Below are positions 43,143-52,992 of a stretch of DNA of 64,000 nt, in pieces (position 1 is the stretch's first letter; each line of letters opens with the position of its first letter). The stretch comes from Synechococcales cyanobacterium GL140_1_metabinner_5_sub. GTDB lineage: Bacteria; Cyanobacteriota; Cyanobacteriia; Cyanobacteriales; Chamaesiphonaceae. The notes under the pieces were generated by a model, which was not told the DNA's origin, ran no database searches, and worked only from the letters and a program-made list of their open reading frames with translations. The stretch is taken from positions 62,001 to 126,000 of the forward strand of contig JANYHM010000059.1 of assembly GCA_025359065.1 (NCBI GenBank). Direction: 5' to 3'. The translations under genes and the position numbers were made by a program.

Positions 43143-43841
43143 TTGTTAAATAACACTTTTAACCCCAATCCAGCAAAGGGCTGGTTGGTGGCACTCAGCG
43201 AAAGTCATTGGCAAGTATTTTGCGGCGCAGCGGCATTGGTATCAATACCCGTATTTATCGAAGCTCCTTTAGTAAGACAAATGCCCGGTTTATGTTTAGC
43301 ACTCACCATGTTGTGGGTAGCACTCAGTTATTTTTTGTATCAGCGTCCCCAAACTCGACTTTGGGGAGATCTGCTTTTTGGCTTTAGCTGGAGCTGGTTT
43401 GCTGGGGCTATTTATTGGGGCTGGTGGCGGTGGCTGCCCGCGATTCATTTGCCAGTTGAGTCGATCGGGCTGCCGATCGTAATCTGGCTTTACTGGCAGG
43501 GCAAAGGGAAAGTTGGCAGCCTGTTTTATATAGGGTCATTATTAGGAACTGCCGCCACCGACTTTTATATGTACGCAGTCGATTTGGTACAGTATTGGCA
43601 GCAGGTGATGGTGGTCGAACCAGATTTGGTTGCGCCTTTGCTGCAAGCGGCGATCAGCCAAGTTCAAACCCCCAGAGGCACAGCTTGGGCTGTACTATTG
43701 GTGAGTTTACTATTAAGCTTGGGCATAATCTGTTTAAGTCAAAAGAAAAATCATTGGTATGCTTTCAGCGGTGCAGTATTAACTACTATTTTTGTGGATA
43801 GTTTGTTTTTGGTTGCTGCCACTTTTACGCAATCTATGTAA
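43143..43841 (+). CDS. DUF3120 cyanobacterial membrane protein
   Basis: 232 residues, TTG start at 43143 (an in-frame stop lies at 43131-43133, so the start is between; ATT at 43140 is the only alternative). Six or so hydrophobic helices, Trp-rich (WSWFAGAIYWGWWRWLP). Matches the cyanobacteria-specific family DUF3120 by helix pattern and motifs FGFSWSWF and TAATDFYMY. Function unknown. Confidence 0.75.
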   Translation: MLNNTFNPNPAKGWLVALSESHWQVFCGAAALVSIPVFIEAPLVRQMPGLCLALTMLWVALSYFLYQRPQTRLWGDLLFGFSWSWFAGAIYWGWWRWLPAIHLPVESIGLPIVIWLYWQGKGKVGSLFYIGSLLGTAATDFYMYAVDLVQYWQQVMVVEPDLVAPLLQAAISQVQTPRGTAWAVLLVSLLLSLGIICLSQKKNHWYAFSGAVLTTIFVDSLFLVAATFTQSM

Positions 43842-43933
43842 ACATGTAGTTTTCTTGAAATCTAATCTATTACAAAAAGCATTTTCTCTACCAATCTCTA
43901 TAAGTTATCTAGTTCCCCCTCGCCTCCTCTGTT

Positions 43934-44998
43934 GTGAATCAAGGACCCTCCGCCTACTTAGTGCTGCAATCCGATTCTGGCACTCGCCGCTTTGCCCTCG
44001 TGGAAGGCAAGTGCTGGACGGTTGGTAGGGGTGAAGAAAGCAATATTGTGATCAAAGATCGCTGTATTTCGCGTAATCATGCCATGCTGCAAAGCACCGA
44101 AAGCGGTTACTACCTAATTGATATGGGTAGTAGCAATGGTACTTTTGTGAATGGGCGCAGAGTAAGCGTACCGCTGATTATTCACGATGGTGATACTGTT
44201 ACTTTTGGTCAGACGGAGTTAAAGTTTTTCCGGCCTCAAATCGAAGAAAACTCAGTTAACAACGGCGAGGAAATGACCCTCGATGGCACTGTTACTTCTA
44301 TCTTGCATGTGCGGAAGCTGATGTCGGTGATGGTGGTAGATATGCGCAACTATACGGTGTTGGCCAGACAGACCGATGAGAATTTACTGTCGGAAGTGAT
44401 GACTACCTGGTTCCGCAATGCTGGACATATCATTCGTCGCTATGGTAGCTGGGTAGATAAATATATTGGCGATGCGGTGATGGCGCTGTGGTTTCATAAC
44501 TCTGAGACGGTGACTAAGCAAGAAATGATGGGTATTTTGCACGCCCTGAATGATATTGATCGGATGACTAAAGCCTTGAGTAAGCGTTATCCATTGCCTT
44601 TTGAGCTGCGGGTCGGTGCGGGAATTAATACCGGCTATGGGATGGTGGGCAATGCCGGGAGCAGCAGTCAGCCAGACTATACGGCCTTGGGTGATACAGT
44701 GAATTCGGCTTTTCGATTAGAAAGCATTACCAAAGAAATTGGCGCAGAAATTGCGATCGGCACCGAGACTTATCAATATGTGCTGCCGCTGATCGGTGAA
44801 AATAGAGTGTTCAAACAGTGTTCGGTGCAGCTTAAAGGCTATGAACAACCGGCGATTACTTATGCCACTAAGTTCAGTGCCCTAAATACCTTCTTGAATT
44901 TGGCGGGAGACAAGCCCCAACCAAAGATTAAAAAAACCGCGCCGGTTACAGCCCAAATGAAATCGATGGATCATGGTGTTTCCAACGCCGGACTCTAG
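43934..44998 (+). CDS. FHA-domain class III adenylate/guanylate cyclase
   Basis: 354 residues from GTG at 43934. N-terminal FHA phosphothreonine-binding domain (about 20-98; GRGEESNIVIKD, SRNHAML, DMGSSNGTFVNGRRV). Residues 125-300 are a class III cyclase homology domain: metal Asp in VVDMRNYT, KYIGDAVMALW with second Asp and adenine-selecting Lys, then ALGDTVNSAFRLE. This pairing links Ser/Thr-kinase signalling to cAMP. Nucleotide identity (cAMP or cGMP) is not proven. Convergent with purN; stops overlap. Confidence 0.85.
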   Translation: MNQGPSAYLVLQSDSGTRRFALVEGKCWTVGRGEESNIVIKDRCISRNHAMLQSTESGYYLIDMGSSNGTFVNGRRVSVPLIIHDGDTVTFGQTELKFFRPQIEENSVNNGEEMTLDGTVTSILHVRKLMSVMVVDMRNYTVLARQTDENLLSEVMTTWFRNAGHIIRRYGSWVDKYIGDAVMALWFHNSETVTKQEMMGILHALNDIDRMTKALSKRYPLPFELRVGAGINTGYGMVGNAGSSSQPDYTALGDTVNSAFRLESITKEIGAEIAIGTETYQYVLPLIGENRVFKQCSVQLKGYEQPAITYATKFSALNTFLNLAGDKPQPKIKKTAPVTAQMKSMDHGVSNAGL

Positions 44999-45600
44999 AG
45001 CAACTTTAAAGCCGCTGGTAAAATACGGTGTTCTTGAATTTGAATGCGGGCATGAAGTGTTTCGGCAGTATCATCTGGCAATACTGGCACTGCTGCTTGG
45101 ATTAAAATAGGGCCGCTGTCTACTACTGGACGAACTAAATGGACGGTACAGCCGCTAATTTTGACTTTGGCAGCCAAAGCTTGTTCGATCGCCTTAATGC
45201 CAGGAAAGCTGGGTAGCAAGCTGGGATGAATATTGATAATTCGATCGGGGAAGGCATCAATTAACACTGTTGTCACCACTCGCATCCAGCCAGCCATCAC
45301 CACGCAGTTTACTTGATACTCTTGCATTGTTTGGACGATCGCTGCATCTAAGGCACTGCGTTCTAGTCCGCGATGGTCATGAAAAACCGTAGGAATCTGA
45401 TATTTGGCTGCATGTTCTAAGGCTTTAATGCCGGGATTGTTATGAATTAGCACAGCAATTTTGGCCTGTAGTTGTTTATTAGCAATAGCTTCAGCCACTG
45501 CTGCAAAATTACTGCCACTCCCCGAAGCCATGATCCCCAGTCGTAAGCTACCGGATCGATCTGAGACAATTGGTAAACTCGGGGCAACTAAACAATCCAT
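44995..45600 (-). CDS. purN: Phosphoribosylglycinamide formyltransferase
   Basis: 201 residues from ATG at 45600; ATG at 45612 adds four. Folate-dependent GAR transformylase of purine synthesis. GIMASGSGSNFAA, the catalytic IINIHPSLLPSFPG (Asn-His) and VDSGPI (Asp) motifs are intact. Converges on the cyclase gene with overlapping stops in CTAG. Confidence 0.92.
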   Translation of the reverse strand: MDCLVAPSLPIVSDRSGSLRLGIMASGSGSNFAAVAEAIANKQLQAKIAVLIHNNPGIKALEHAAKYQIPTVFHDHRGLERSALDAAIVQTMQEYQVNCVVMAGWMRVVTTVLIDAFPDRIINIHPSLLPSFPGIKAIEQALAAKVKISGCTVHLVRPVVDSGPILIQAAVPVLPDDTAETLHARIQIQEHRILPAALKLL

Positions 45601-45692
45601 GACGATCTCCAAACAGGTGCCAGGAATTATACCAGCTCTGGCAATCTTGCCGAATAATCTATTACCATGAGTTCAAAGTAACCTCTGGCTCT

Positions 45693-46424
45693 ATGTTGAT
45701 TTCTCTTACCCCACTAAAATTTTTGCTCACTCTGGCAATTTGCTGGCAGCTCACCATGACTCCAGGATTTGCCCTTATCCAATCAAAATTCTATAGCTAC
45801 CGCCAGCCCAGCTTTGATGGTACTGGCAAAGTCTATATGGGGCGCGAGATTGCTCAAGTAATGGGGTATACCGGCGCAGAATGGCTAGAAAGAGCCGATC
45901 GAGCCAAGGAAGAACAGCCCGAGAAGATGGTGGCCACATTGGGACTAAACCCGACAGACACCGTAGCTGATGTGGGTGCAAGCACCGGCTATATTTCTCA
46001 GCTTTTAGCACAGCAAGTACCTCAGGGTCAGGTGATCTCGATCGATCTTCAACCAGAAATGATTGACCTGCTGCAAAAGCGAATTGATCGAGAAAAAATC
46101 ATTAACATTAGACCCCAACTAGCTGCCAATGAGCAAAATCCTGGATTGCCCGCCAATAGCATTGATCTGGCTTTGATGGTCGATGCCTACCACGAATTCA
46201 ATTATCCCCAGGAAGTAATGACCAACATTGTGGCAGCACTAAAACCGGGCGGTAGAGTAGTCTTAACCGAATATCGCGGCGAAGATCCACTGGTATTTAT
46301 CAAACCCCATCACAAAACCACCCAAAAACAGGTTCGCCGCGAATTGGCAGCCGTGGGTCTTACCTGGCAAAAAACTGAGGATCTTTTGCCTCAGCAGCAT
46401 TTATTATTTTTCACTAAAGCTTAG
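45693..46424 (+). CDS. SAM-dependent methyltransferase with N-terminal export-like segment
   Basis: 243 residues. Class I Rossmann methyltransferase: motif I VADVGASTGY (91-100), then a second acidic strand end (SIDLQPEMI), and motif IV DLALMVDAYHEF. Residues 1-27 form a hydrophobic segment ending GFA that resembles a signal peptide or anchor; a cytoplasmic methyltransferase would not need one. Cyanobacterial homologues share this segment. Substrate unknown. Either thylakoid/plasma membrane anchored or lumenal. Confidence 0.8.
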   Translation: MLISLTPLKFLLTLAICWQLTMTPGFALIQSKFYSYRQPSFDGTGKVYMGREIAQVMGYTGAEWLERADRAKEEQPEKMVATLGLNPTDTVADVGASTGYISQLLAQQVPQGQVISIDLQPEMIDLLQKRIDREKIINIRPQLAANEQNPGLPANSIDLALMVDAYHEFNYPQEVMTNIVAALKPGGRVVLTEYRGEDPLVFIKPHHKTTQKQVRRELAAVGLTWQKTEDLLPQQHLLFFTKA

Positions 46425-46495
46425 ATTGGTATGCCAATTGGCATGGTGTCTAAAAAATATGTTATCTGTTGATACAGACCTTCCTCTTTTTCCCC

Positions 46496-46888
46496 ATGCC
46501 TGTTACTAAATCTAGCAACTTAAAAGTGATCGCCGAAATCGATCGCCAGCTCTCTAACCGCCACATTGACCTTGATCCTGGTGGGTATTTTATTATTTAT
46601 GTAGATACTGCGGCTAAAACCATTTGTGCCAAACACTTTGGTAATGTGATCGACGATCGAGGTTTAGCTGTAGATCCCAAAACCGGCAAGGTTATTCCTG
46701 CCAAGGGCAAAGTCGATCGGCAGTCTGAGCAGCTATTTAGTGGCCGTACCGCCAAAGAACTCTGTGTGGCTGTTTTTGAACAAGATACTTGCCCCGTCAC
46801 CATGTTCGATCATGCCGCATACTTAGGACGAGAATTTCAAAGAGCCGAAGCCTGCTTGGTGAGTAGCACTGAATATATTCAAGATTGA
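46496..46888 (+). CDS. DUF4346 cyanobacterial protein
   Basis: 130 residues from ATG at 46496. The family pattern DLDPGGYFIIYVD, CAKHFGNVIDDRGL, SGRTAKELCVAVFE and DHAAYLGREFQRAE is present along its whole length. DUF4346 is also the C-terminal part of methanogen MtrA, but the cyanobacterial stand-alone protein has no known role. Co-directional with the methyltransferase, 71 nt downstream. Confidence 0.82.
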   Translation: MPVTKSSNLKVIAEIDRQLSNRHIDLDPGGYFIIYVDTAAKTICAKHFGNVIDDRGLAVDPKTGKVIPAKGKVDRQSEQLFSGRTAKELCVAVFEQDTCPVTMFDHAAYLGREFQRAEACLVSSTEYIQD

Positions 46889-46935
46889 TAATGATCACTA
46901 AAGCTATCTAACTATAGACTATCTGCTACATCAAT

Positions 46936-48240
46936 CTACTTCCACACTGCAAAAACCCCTTGCAACTGAAGCCACCGAGAAATCTTTGGCCAGAGAGCAG
47001 GCTGTTTGCGAATTTCTTGCCACATTTCGGTCAAAATCAACCGATTGTTGCTGGAGGCACCACCGCTGCGAAAAATTGAGAGCGGGACTGAAGATAACCT
47101 GACTGACTCGGTATTAAACTTTTCAATCAACATCACTGTATCCGAAAAAATTCGATATTCTTCGCTAAAAATACTGGTAGCGTTGATTTTATTAATAAAG
47201 CCGGGATGCACCATGGCAGTATGAGAGATCTGAAGAAAATGATCCTGATAAGTAACATGCTCTGCCAAACTGTTTTTAGTCATCTCGATCGGCTCTCTAG
47301 CCATTCGCCCATTTTGTAAATTGACTTTAAGGATACTGCGCATGTGGTTATCCTCAAAATGCGCAATATTCAAGAATTCTAGACCATGTGGCTCAAATAG
47401 TAAATCATCGGCATTGAGGTGTAAAACATGGCTGCCAGTGGCTAGTTTAGTACCTTTATTCATCGCATTATAAATGCCAGTATCTGGCTCACTGATCCAA
47501 TAATCAATGTAGTCATTATATTTGGCAATAATTTCTAAAGTGCGATCGGTAGAACCACCATCAATAACAATGTACTCCAAATATTCATAAGATTGATTAA
47601 TCACCGATTGAATAGTTTGTTCTAAATATTTTTCGCCGTTATAAACAACTGTGACGATCGATAATAGTGGCCGTGCTGGATCGGCATCTTTAAATAAGCC
47701 CTTAGTGCGCAGACCGCCTTGAGGCACATCAGGTAGAGATAAACTTCCACCATCAAATTCTCGCTGAATAGTTGGGACTCGATCAGTTAAATTGGCCGTG
47801 GTAGCATAACCCGGATCAATTTTATCTAGATCTGGCAAGATAAATGGATGAGGATCCTGGGTATAGAAATGGGTGAGACTAGTCCAGTTTCGGCCAATCA
47901 AGAAATGCGCTGGCAACACTTCAACACCCTGCTTGAGCATTTTTAGGCCGGGATCGCAGAGATAGATAATTAGCTTGTGACGTTCTTGATTGCGATTGGC
48001 CAACAGCATCTGTTCTGTCCAGCCAAAATCCCATAATTCTTGATGAAAAATAGTCTCTTGTGCTGCCCAGCGCACATCAACGTCATAGATCTTATTTTTG
48101 GCCTTGCCCACTAAGGCACAAACCCCCACCCAACCACGCATGGTCGAATCAGGATGGGGTTCGATCGACAGAATTTGCTCTAGCTGAATCGCCGAACTTA
48201 GGCTGTTAATAAAAGTCAGTAGCAGGGTAGTGTTTTGCAT
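46936..48240 (-). CDS. Glycosyltransferase family 2 with N-terminal extension
   Basis: 434 residues. The GT2 domain starts near 195 (LSIVTVVYNGEKYLEQTIQS; IVIDGGSTD; NADD as the metal DxD-like site; AMNKGTKLATG). The N-terminal 190 residues are unrelated to GT2: a globular domain with Trp-rich strands that I do not recognise, possibly an acceptor-binding module. It follows the GT4 gene directly (TAA then ATG), so the two enzymes probably build one glycan. Confidence 0.82.
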   Translation of the reverse strand: MQNTTLLLTFINSLSSAIQLEQILSIEPHPDSTMRGWVGVCALVGKAKNKIYDVDVRWAAQETIFHQELWDFGWTEQMLLANRNQERHKLIIYLCDPGLKMLKQGVEVLPAHFLIGRNWTSLTHFYTQDPHPFILPDLDKIDPGYATTANLTDRVPTIQREFDGGSLSLPDVPQGGLRTKGLFKDADPARPLLSIVTVVYNGEKYLEQTIQSVINQSYEYLEYIVIDGGSTDRTLEIIAKYNDYIDYWISEPDTGIYNAMNKGTKLATGSHVLHLNADDLLFEPHGLEFLNIAHFEDNHMRSILKVNLQNGRMAREPIEMTKNSLAEHVTYQDHFLQISHTAMVHPGFINKINATSIFSEEYRIFSDTVMLIEKFNTESVRLSSVPLSIFRSGGASSNNRLILTEMWQEIRKQPALWPKISRWLQLQGVFAVWK

Positions 48241-49344
48241 TTACTCAAGCAGGACTTTCTCATAAATATCCACGGTATCGTGTAGCATCCCAGCTAAGGC
48301 AAACTTTTCTTGATACCGCTCATAACCTTTTTGGCCATAAGCGGCTAACAAAACGGGGTCAGCCAGCAGTTGATCAATACTCTCTGCCAAAGCATTAGAA
48401 TCCTTTGGCGGTACAATAAAACCAGTCAGACCATGAACAACCTGTTCTGGAATCCCCCCCACATTAGTCCCTACAATTGGTTTCCCCAGAGCCATTGCTT
48501 CAGCACAAACCAAACCAAATGGTTCTTGAAGAGAGGGAAGTACAAAAATTTTCATTAAATATAACAAGTTGTGCAAGTCGGCCACATATCCAGCAAATAC
48601 CACATGTTTTGAGATTCCTAGATCTATTACCATCTGATGCAATTCGCTTTCTAGCTCCCCTTCTCCCGCAATTATTAGTTTAATCTCAGGATGTCGATCG
48701 ATCAACTGTGCTACAGCTAAGATTAGATACCTTAAACCTTTGGCTTCGCTAAGTCGTGCTGCTGTACCGATCGTAATTTGAGTAGCCGAATTCAAGGAAA
48801 ACTGCTCGGTAAGCTCGGCAATACGGTACATGTTTGGCTTAGTTTCGGCTACGCCATTGTAGATCAAAGTGGTTTTATGAACTTTGAGACTGTGTACTCC
48901 CAATAATTCTAATTCGGACTGAGAAACTGCAATAACCTGGTTGGCAAACCAATTACAAAAAAAGGCGGCTAGCCGATAACTGATGGGACTTTGACGACCA
49001 TGGTAGCCATGCACCGTAAAAACCACTGGGACTCTGGGTAAAAAAAGCTTCACCAACAAAATCAACTCGTGGGCACCATGAACGTGAACAACATCGATCG
49101 GTTTCTGGCAGTGAATAGCCAACAAAGATTGGCGAAACTGAGTAAGACCACCAAGTAGGTTTTGTTCTAAACGAGGAAATTCGAGATAGGGAAACTTCGC
49201 ATCCCGAAACGGCTTTGCCCCCAAACCATCTGGAGCTAACAGCGAAATATGATATTGCTGCTGCAAGTTATTCATTAAACTAAAAGCCTGCTTTTCAGTC
49301 CCACCAAGATTCATATAGGGTAAAACATACAAGATGTGCTTCAT
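48241..49344 (-). CDS. Glycosyltransferase family 4
   Basis: 367 residues from ATG at 49344 (frame extends to 49482). Standard GT-B fold: GGTEKQAFSLM near the N-terminus, E-PFGLVCA-E as the E-x7-E motif with following MALGKPIVGTNVGGIPE. Full length. Its stop is directly adjacent to the GT2 start. No other polysaccharide genes are beside it. Probably surface polysaccharide or glycolipid synthesis. Confidence 0.9.
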   Translation of the reverse strand: MKHILYVLPYMNLGGTEKQAFSLMNNLQQQYHISLLAPDGLGAKPFRDAKFPYLEFPRLEQNLLGGLTQFRQSLLAIHCQKPIDVVHVHGAHELILLVKLFLPRVPVVFTVHGYHGRQSPISYRLAAFFCNWFANQVIAVSQSELELLGVHSLKVHKTTLIYNGVAETKPNMYRIAELTEQFSLNSATQITIGTAARLSEAKGLRYLILAVAQLIDRHPEIKLIIAGEGELESELHQMVIDLGISKHVVFAGYVADLHNLLYLMKIFVLPSLQEPFGLVCAEAMALGKPIVGTNVGGIPEQVVHGLTGFIVPPKDSNALAESIDQLLADPVLLAAYGQKGYERYQEKFALAGMLHDTVDIYEKVLLE

Positions 49345-49530
49345 GGTGAGGCGGTCTTCCAAGACTGAAAATTCAGTGGGGCTGAGTTGTACAGAAGAAA
49401 TTTGCATACAGGCAGAAGACTGCACCAAAATTATATTCAATAGCAAAAGGTCGCCAAACGAGATTCTATCAGAAAGAACCACAGATTAACGACCTCACCA
49501 GTCTGATCACAAAGCTAGGGTGATGTCAGG

Positions 49531-49860
49531 TTATGCAGCGCTAGTAAAAACTTGGATTTGTTTAATTGCCCGAATGCAAGCTGGGCAGTCACAGCCAAAT
49601 TTCTTAATGGCAGCATCACTTTCCTCATCTGTAAAGATGACACCTGCATCAAAATCAGAGCCGATCGCCTTAGCCTTCATCGCCAATTGAACGTTCGGGC
49701 GAGCTTGAGTTACACAATATTTTTTATTGTGTTGATCTAAGCAAAGAGTGCTGTCTTTCTTTTGAGGTTGAGCAGCCGGAGTACCAGCATGGCTCGATAG
49801 TGGCAGGAACAAGCCTACAACTGTTGGCATTGTAAGTAATGTCAGAAACAGTTTTTTCAT
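49531..49860 (-). CDS. Small secreted cysteine-rich protein
   Basis: 109 residues from ATG at 49860. Signal peptide ends at SHA|GTPA (about residue 25). The mature protein has C40, C49 and a cluster C90-D-C92-P-A-C95 (CDCPAC). Such a C-x-C-x2-C could bind a metal or form disulphides in the periplasm. No family recognised. It stands alone between the GT4 gene and topA, which is divergent. Confidence 0.6.
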   Translation of the reverse strand: MKKLFLTLLTMPTVVGLFLPLSSHAGTPAAQPQKKDSTLCLDQHNKKYCVTQARPNVQLAMKAKAIGSDFDAGVIFTDEESDAAIKKFGCDCPACIRAIKQIQVFTSAA

Positions 49861-50147
49861 AGTCAAGGTTTTAGGTTGAATTTTTAAATAAACATTGAGG
49901 AAGCCACACAGCCACACGTTCGCAAAACTTCACTCAATTATAAGGGCAAATGCCGATCTTCCCTCAGTTCACCATACCCTGATTCTGGGTCAATCTAACA
50001 GTATGCCATAGCCCGAAAAGCTCTTGTGCTGGTAGAGTCTAGTTTTCATCAATATCTCGGGTGTTTGTAAAAAATCTTTAAGATGTACTTGACAAATTGC
50101 AGAATTTATTCCAGCTTGAATAAGCAATCCTCCTTAATATCGCCTTT

Positions 50148-52847
50148 ATGACCATTCTTGTCATTGTCGAGTCGCCGACTAAAGCCCGCACCATCAGTAA
50201 GTTTCTACCTAGTGGCTATCAAGTCGTGGCTTCGATGGGGCATGTGCGCGATTTGCCTTCCTCTGCCGACGAGATTCCCGCAGAGTTCAAGAAAGAAAAA
50301 TGGTCTAACTTGGGAATCAATGTGGCTCAAGACTTTGAACCGCTATATGTGATTCCCAAAGACAAGAAAAAGATTGTTCAAGAACTGAAGACTGCTCTGA
50401 AGAATGCTGACGAATTGATTCTTGCCACAGACGAAGACCGAGAAGGGGAGAGCATTAGCTGGCATTTGCTACAGTTACTCAAGCCTCGGGTACCTGCCAA
50501 GCGGATGGTGTTTCACGAAATTACCAAAGAAGCGATCAAAAAAGCTTTGAGCAATTGCCGTGAGATTGATGAAGACGTAGTGCACGCTCAAGAAACCCGC
50601 CGGATTCTCGATCGACTAGTAGGCTACACTGTGTCACCGCTACTCTGGAAAAAAGTTTCTTTTGGCCTCTCCGCCGGTCGAGTTCAATCAGTAGCTGTGC
50701 GGCTAGTGGTGAACAAAGAGCGGCAACGGCGCGCCTTTCGCACCGCAGAATATTGGGATCTGAAGGCGGTTCTACAACAGGTTAAAACCGACTTTGAAGC
50801 CAAGCTAATGACTTTGGATGGAGTTAAAGTAGCTACTGGTGCTGACTTTGACCCGAACACTGGCCAGCTTTTGGCAGGGAAGAAAGTAGCCTTGCTGGAT
50901 GGTGCTGCCGCCGAAAAACTCAAAAGCGACTTACAGGGCAAAGCCTGGACAGTGGCAAATCTAGAAGAAAAACCCGTTACTCGCAAGCCGTCGCCGCCTT
51001 TTACCACCTCCACAATGCAGCAAGAGGCCAACCGCAAGCTGCGACTCTCGGCCAGAGATACCATGCGCACCGCCCAGAAGCTCTATGAGCAGGGTTATAT
51101 TACCTACATGCGTACAGATTCGGTAAATCTTTCTAATCAGGCGATCGAGGCCGCCAGAAGCTGTGTAGAGCAAATGTATGGTGCCGAGTATCTCAGCCCT
51201 CAGCCCCGCCAATACACCACCAAGTCTAAAGGTGCGCAAGAAGCTCACGAAGCGATTCGACCAGCGGGCAGTACTTTTCAAACTCCCAAGCAAACTGGCT
51301 TAAAAGAACGGGAGCTAGCTCTCTACGACATGATCTGGAAGCGGACAGTGGCTTGTCAGATGGCTGATGCACGCCAAACCCAGGTTATTGTAGATATTCA
51401 GGTAGAAAAAGCTGGTTTTCGTTCCAGCGGCAAACGCATTGATTTCCCTGGCTACCTGAGAGCTTATGTAGAAGGTTCAGATGATCCAGATGCAGCGATC
51501 GAAGACCAAGAAATTATTTTGCCTGCTCTCAAAAAAGGCGATAAGCCCACCTGTAAAAAGCTGGACGCGATCGATCACCAAACCCAACCGCCAGCCAGAT
51601 ACACCGAAGCATCTTTGGTAAAGACCTTAGAAAGTGAAGGCATTGGGCGGCCTAGTACATATGCCAGCATTATTGGCACCATTATCGATCGGGGCTATGT
51701 GATGCAGCAGAGCAATGCCTTGGTGCCCACCTTTACGGCTTTTGCGGTGACGGCGCTATTAGAAAATCATTTTCATGAATTGGTAGATATAGGCTTTACT
51801 GCCCGCATGGAGCAGACTCTAGATGATATTTCTACCGGTGGAACTGCTTGGCTACCATATTTACAAAAGTTCTATTTGGGTGAGGATGGCCTAGAAACTC
51901 AGGTGAAGGCTAAGGAAACTCAGATCGATGCTACTACGGCGCGGACGATCGAGCTAGAAAACCTGGATGTGAAGATCAAAATCGGCAAGTTTGGTGCCTA
52001 CATTGAATCCGAGCAGGGCAATGCTTCGATTCCTACTGATCTAACTCCGGCAGATTTGGCTCCTGAGACGATCGAGCTGTTGCTGAAGCAAAAGAGCGGT
52101 GAGATGGATGTGTTGGGCTATCACCCAGAAACTGGTGAGCCGATCTACGCCAAGCTCGGCCCTTATGGCCCTTACGTGCAGCTTGGGGTTAAAACTGAGG
52201 ATGGCAAGAAGCCAAAGCAAAGTTCTTTGCCTAAGGGAGTGCAGATGGCCGATGTGACGGTGGAATTGGCCGTTGGTCTGTTGGCTTTACCTCGTAAATT
52301 GGGTGAGCATCCCGAGACTGGTGGCAAGCTGCAAGCTGCACTGGGTCGCTTTGGTCCTTACATTTTGCATGATCAGGGTAAAGATGGTAAAGAATATCGA
52401 TCGCTGAAGGCTACTGATGATGTGCTGACAGTGACTTTTGAGCGGGCGGTGGCGCTGTTGGCTGAGCCAAAAGCAACGCGAGGCAACCGTAAAGCTAAAG
52501 AACCACTGCGCAAGCTGGGTGTGCATCCAACTGATAACGAGCCAATTAATATTTTTGAAGGGCCTTATGGTAACTACATTAATCATGGCAAGGTGAATGT
52601 CAGTATTCCAGAAGGAGAAACCCTAGAATCAGTTTCCTTAGAAACAGCTTTGACCTTGTTGGCAGCAAAGCAGCCGGCGAAAAAAGGTAAAGGCTCAAAG
52701 GCAGCGGCTAAGTCTACTGGAACTGCCAAAAAAGCAACGGCTAAGAAAACTCCAGCCGAGAAAGTGCCAGCTAAAAAGACCGTAGCTAAAAAGACTGGGA
52801 CTAAAAAAACCACTAAAAAAATTGCCGCTGAAAAATCTGCTGGCTAA
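50148..52847 (+). CDS. topA: DNA topoisomerase I
   Basis: 899 residues. Toprim domain at the N-terminus (LVIVESPTKARTISKFL; DEDREGE), catalytic Y320 in the YITYMRTDS motif (E. coli uses Y319), GRPSTYASI, then three C-terminal topoisomerase repeats (GxHPETGxP... LGPYGPYVQ, LGRFGPYILHD, FEGPYGNYINHG; about 660-835). The last 60 residues are a Lys/Ala-rich tail (KKxTAKK type) common in cyanobacterial and actinobacterial TopA. It lacks the Zn-finger repeats of E. coli. Confidence 0.95.
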   Translation: MTILVIVESPTKARTISKFLPSGYQVVASMGHVRDLPSSADEIPAEFKKEKWSNLGINVAQDFEPLYVIPKDKKKIVQELKTALKNADELILATDEDREGESISWHLLQLLKPRVPAKRMVFHEITKEAIKKALSNCREIDEDVVHAQETRRILDRLVGYTVSPLLWKKVSFGLSAGRVQSVAVRLVVNKERQRRAFRTAEYWDLKAVLQQVKTDFEAKLMTLDGVKVATGADFDPNTGQLLAGKKVALLDGAAAEKLKSDLQGKAWTVANLEEKPVTRKPSPPFTTSTMQQEANRKLRLSARDTMRTAQKLYEQGYITYMRTDSVNLSNQAIEAARSCVEQMYGAEYLSPQPRQYTTKSKGAQEAHEAIRPAGSTFQTPKQTGLKERELALYDMIWKRTVACQMADARQTQVIVDIQVEKAGFRSSGKRIDFPGYLRAYVEGSDDPDAAIEDQEIILPALKKGDKPTCKKLDAIDHQTQPPARYTEASLVKTLESEGIGRPSTYASIIGTIIDRGYVMQQSNALVPTFTAFAVTALLENHFHELVDIGFTARMEQTLDDISTGGTAWLPYLQKFYLGEDGLETQVKAKETQIDATTARTIELENLDVKIKIGKFGAYIESEQGNASIPTDLTPADLAPETIELLLKQKSGEMDVLGYHPETGEPIYAKLGPYGPYVQLGVKTEDGKKPKQSSLPKGVQMADVTVELAVGLLALPRKLGEHPETGGKLQAALGRFGPYILHDQGKDGKEYRSLKATDDVLTVTFERAVALLAEPKATRGNRKAKEPLRKLGVHPTDNEPINIFEGPYGNYINHGKVNVSIPEGETLESVSLETALTLLAAKQPAKKGKGSKAAAKSTGTAKKATAKKTPAEKVPAKKTVAKKTGTKKTTKKIAAEKSAG

Positions 52848-52992
52848 AATTTTTGGGAGGTTCTGGAATTGCTTGATCGACCACTGTATTGAAAATTGAA
52901 TGAATTAGCTGGAGAGGAATTCTAGGCCGTGGCATCCCGCTCCAAAAGATTTCATTTCAACATCCTGCTTAATCACAAAACTAAATATAGTT

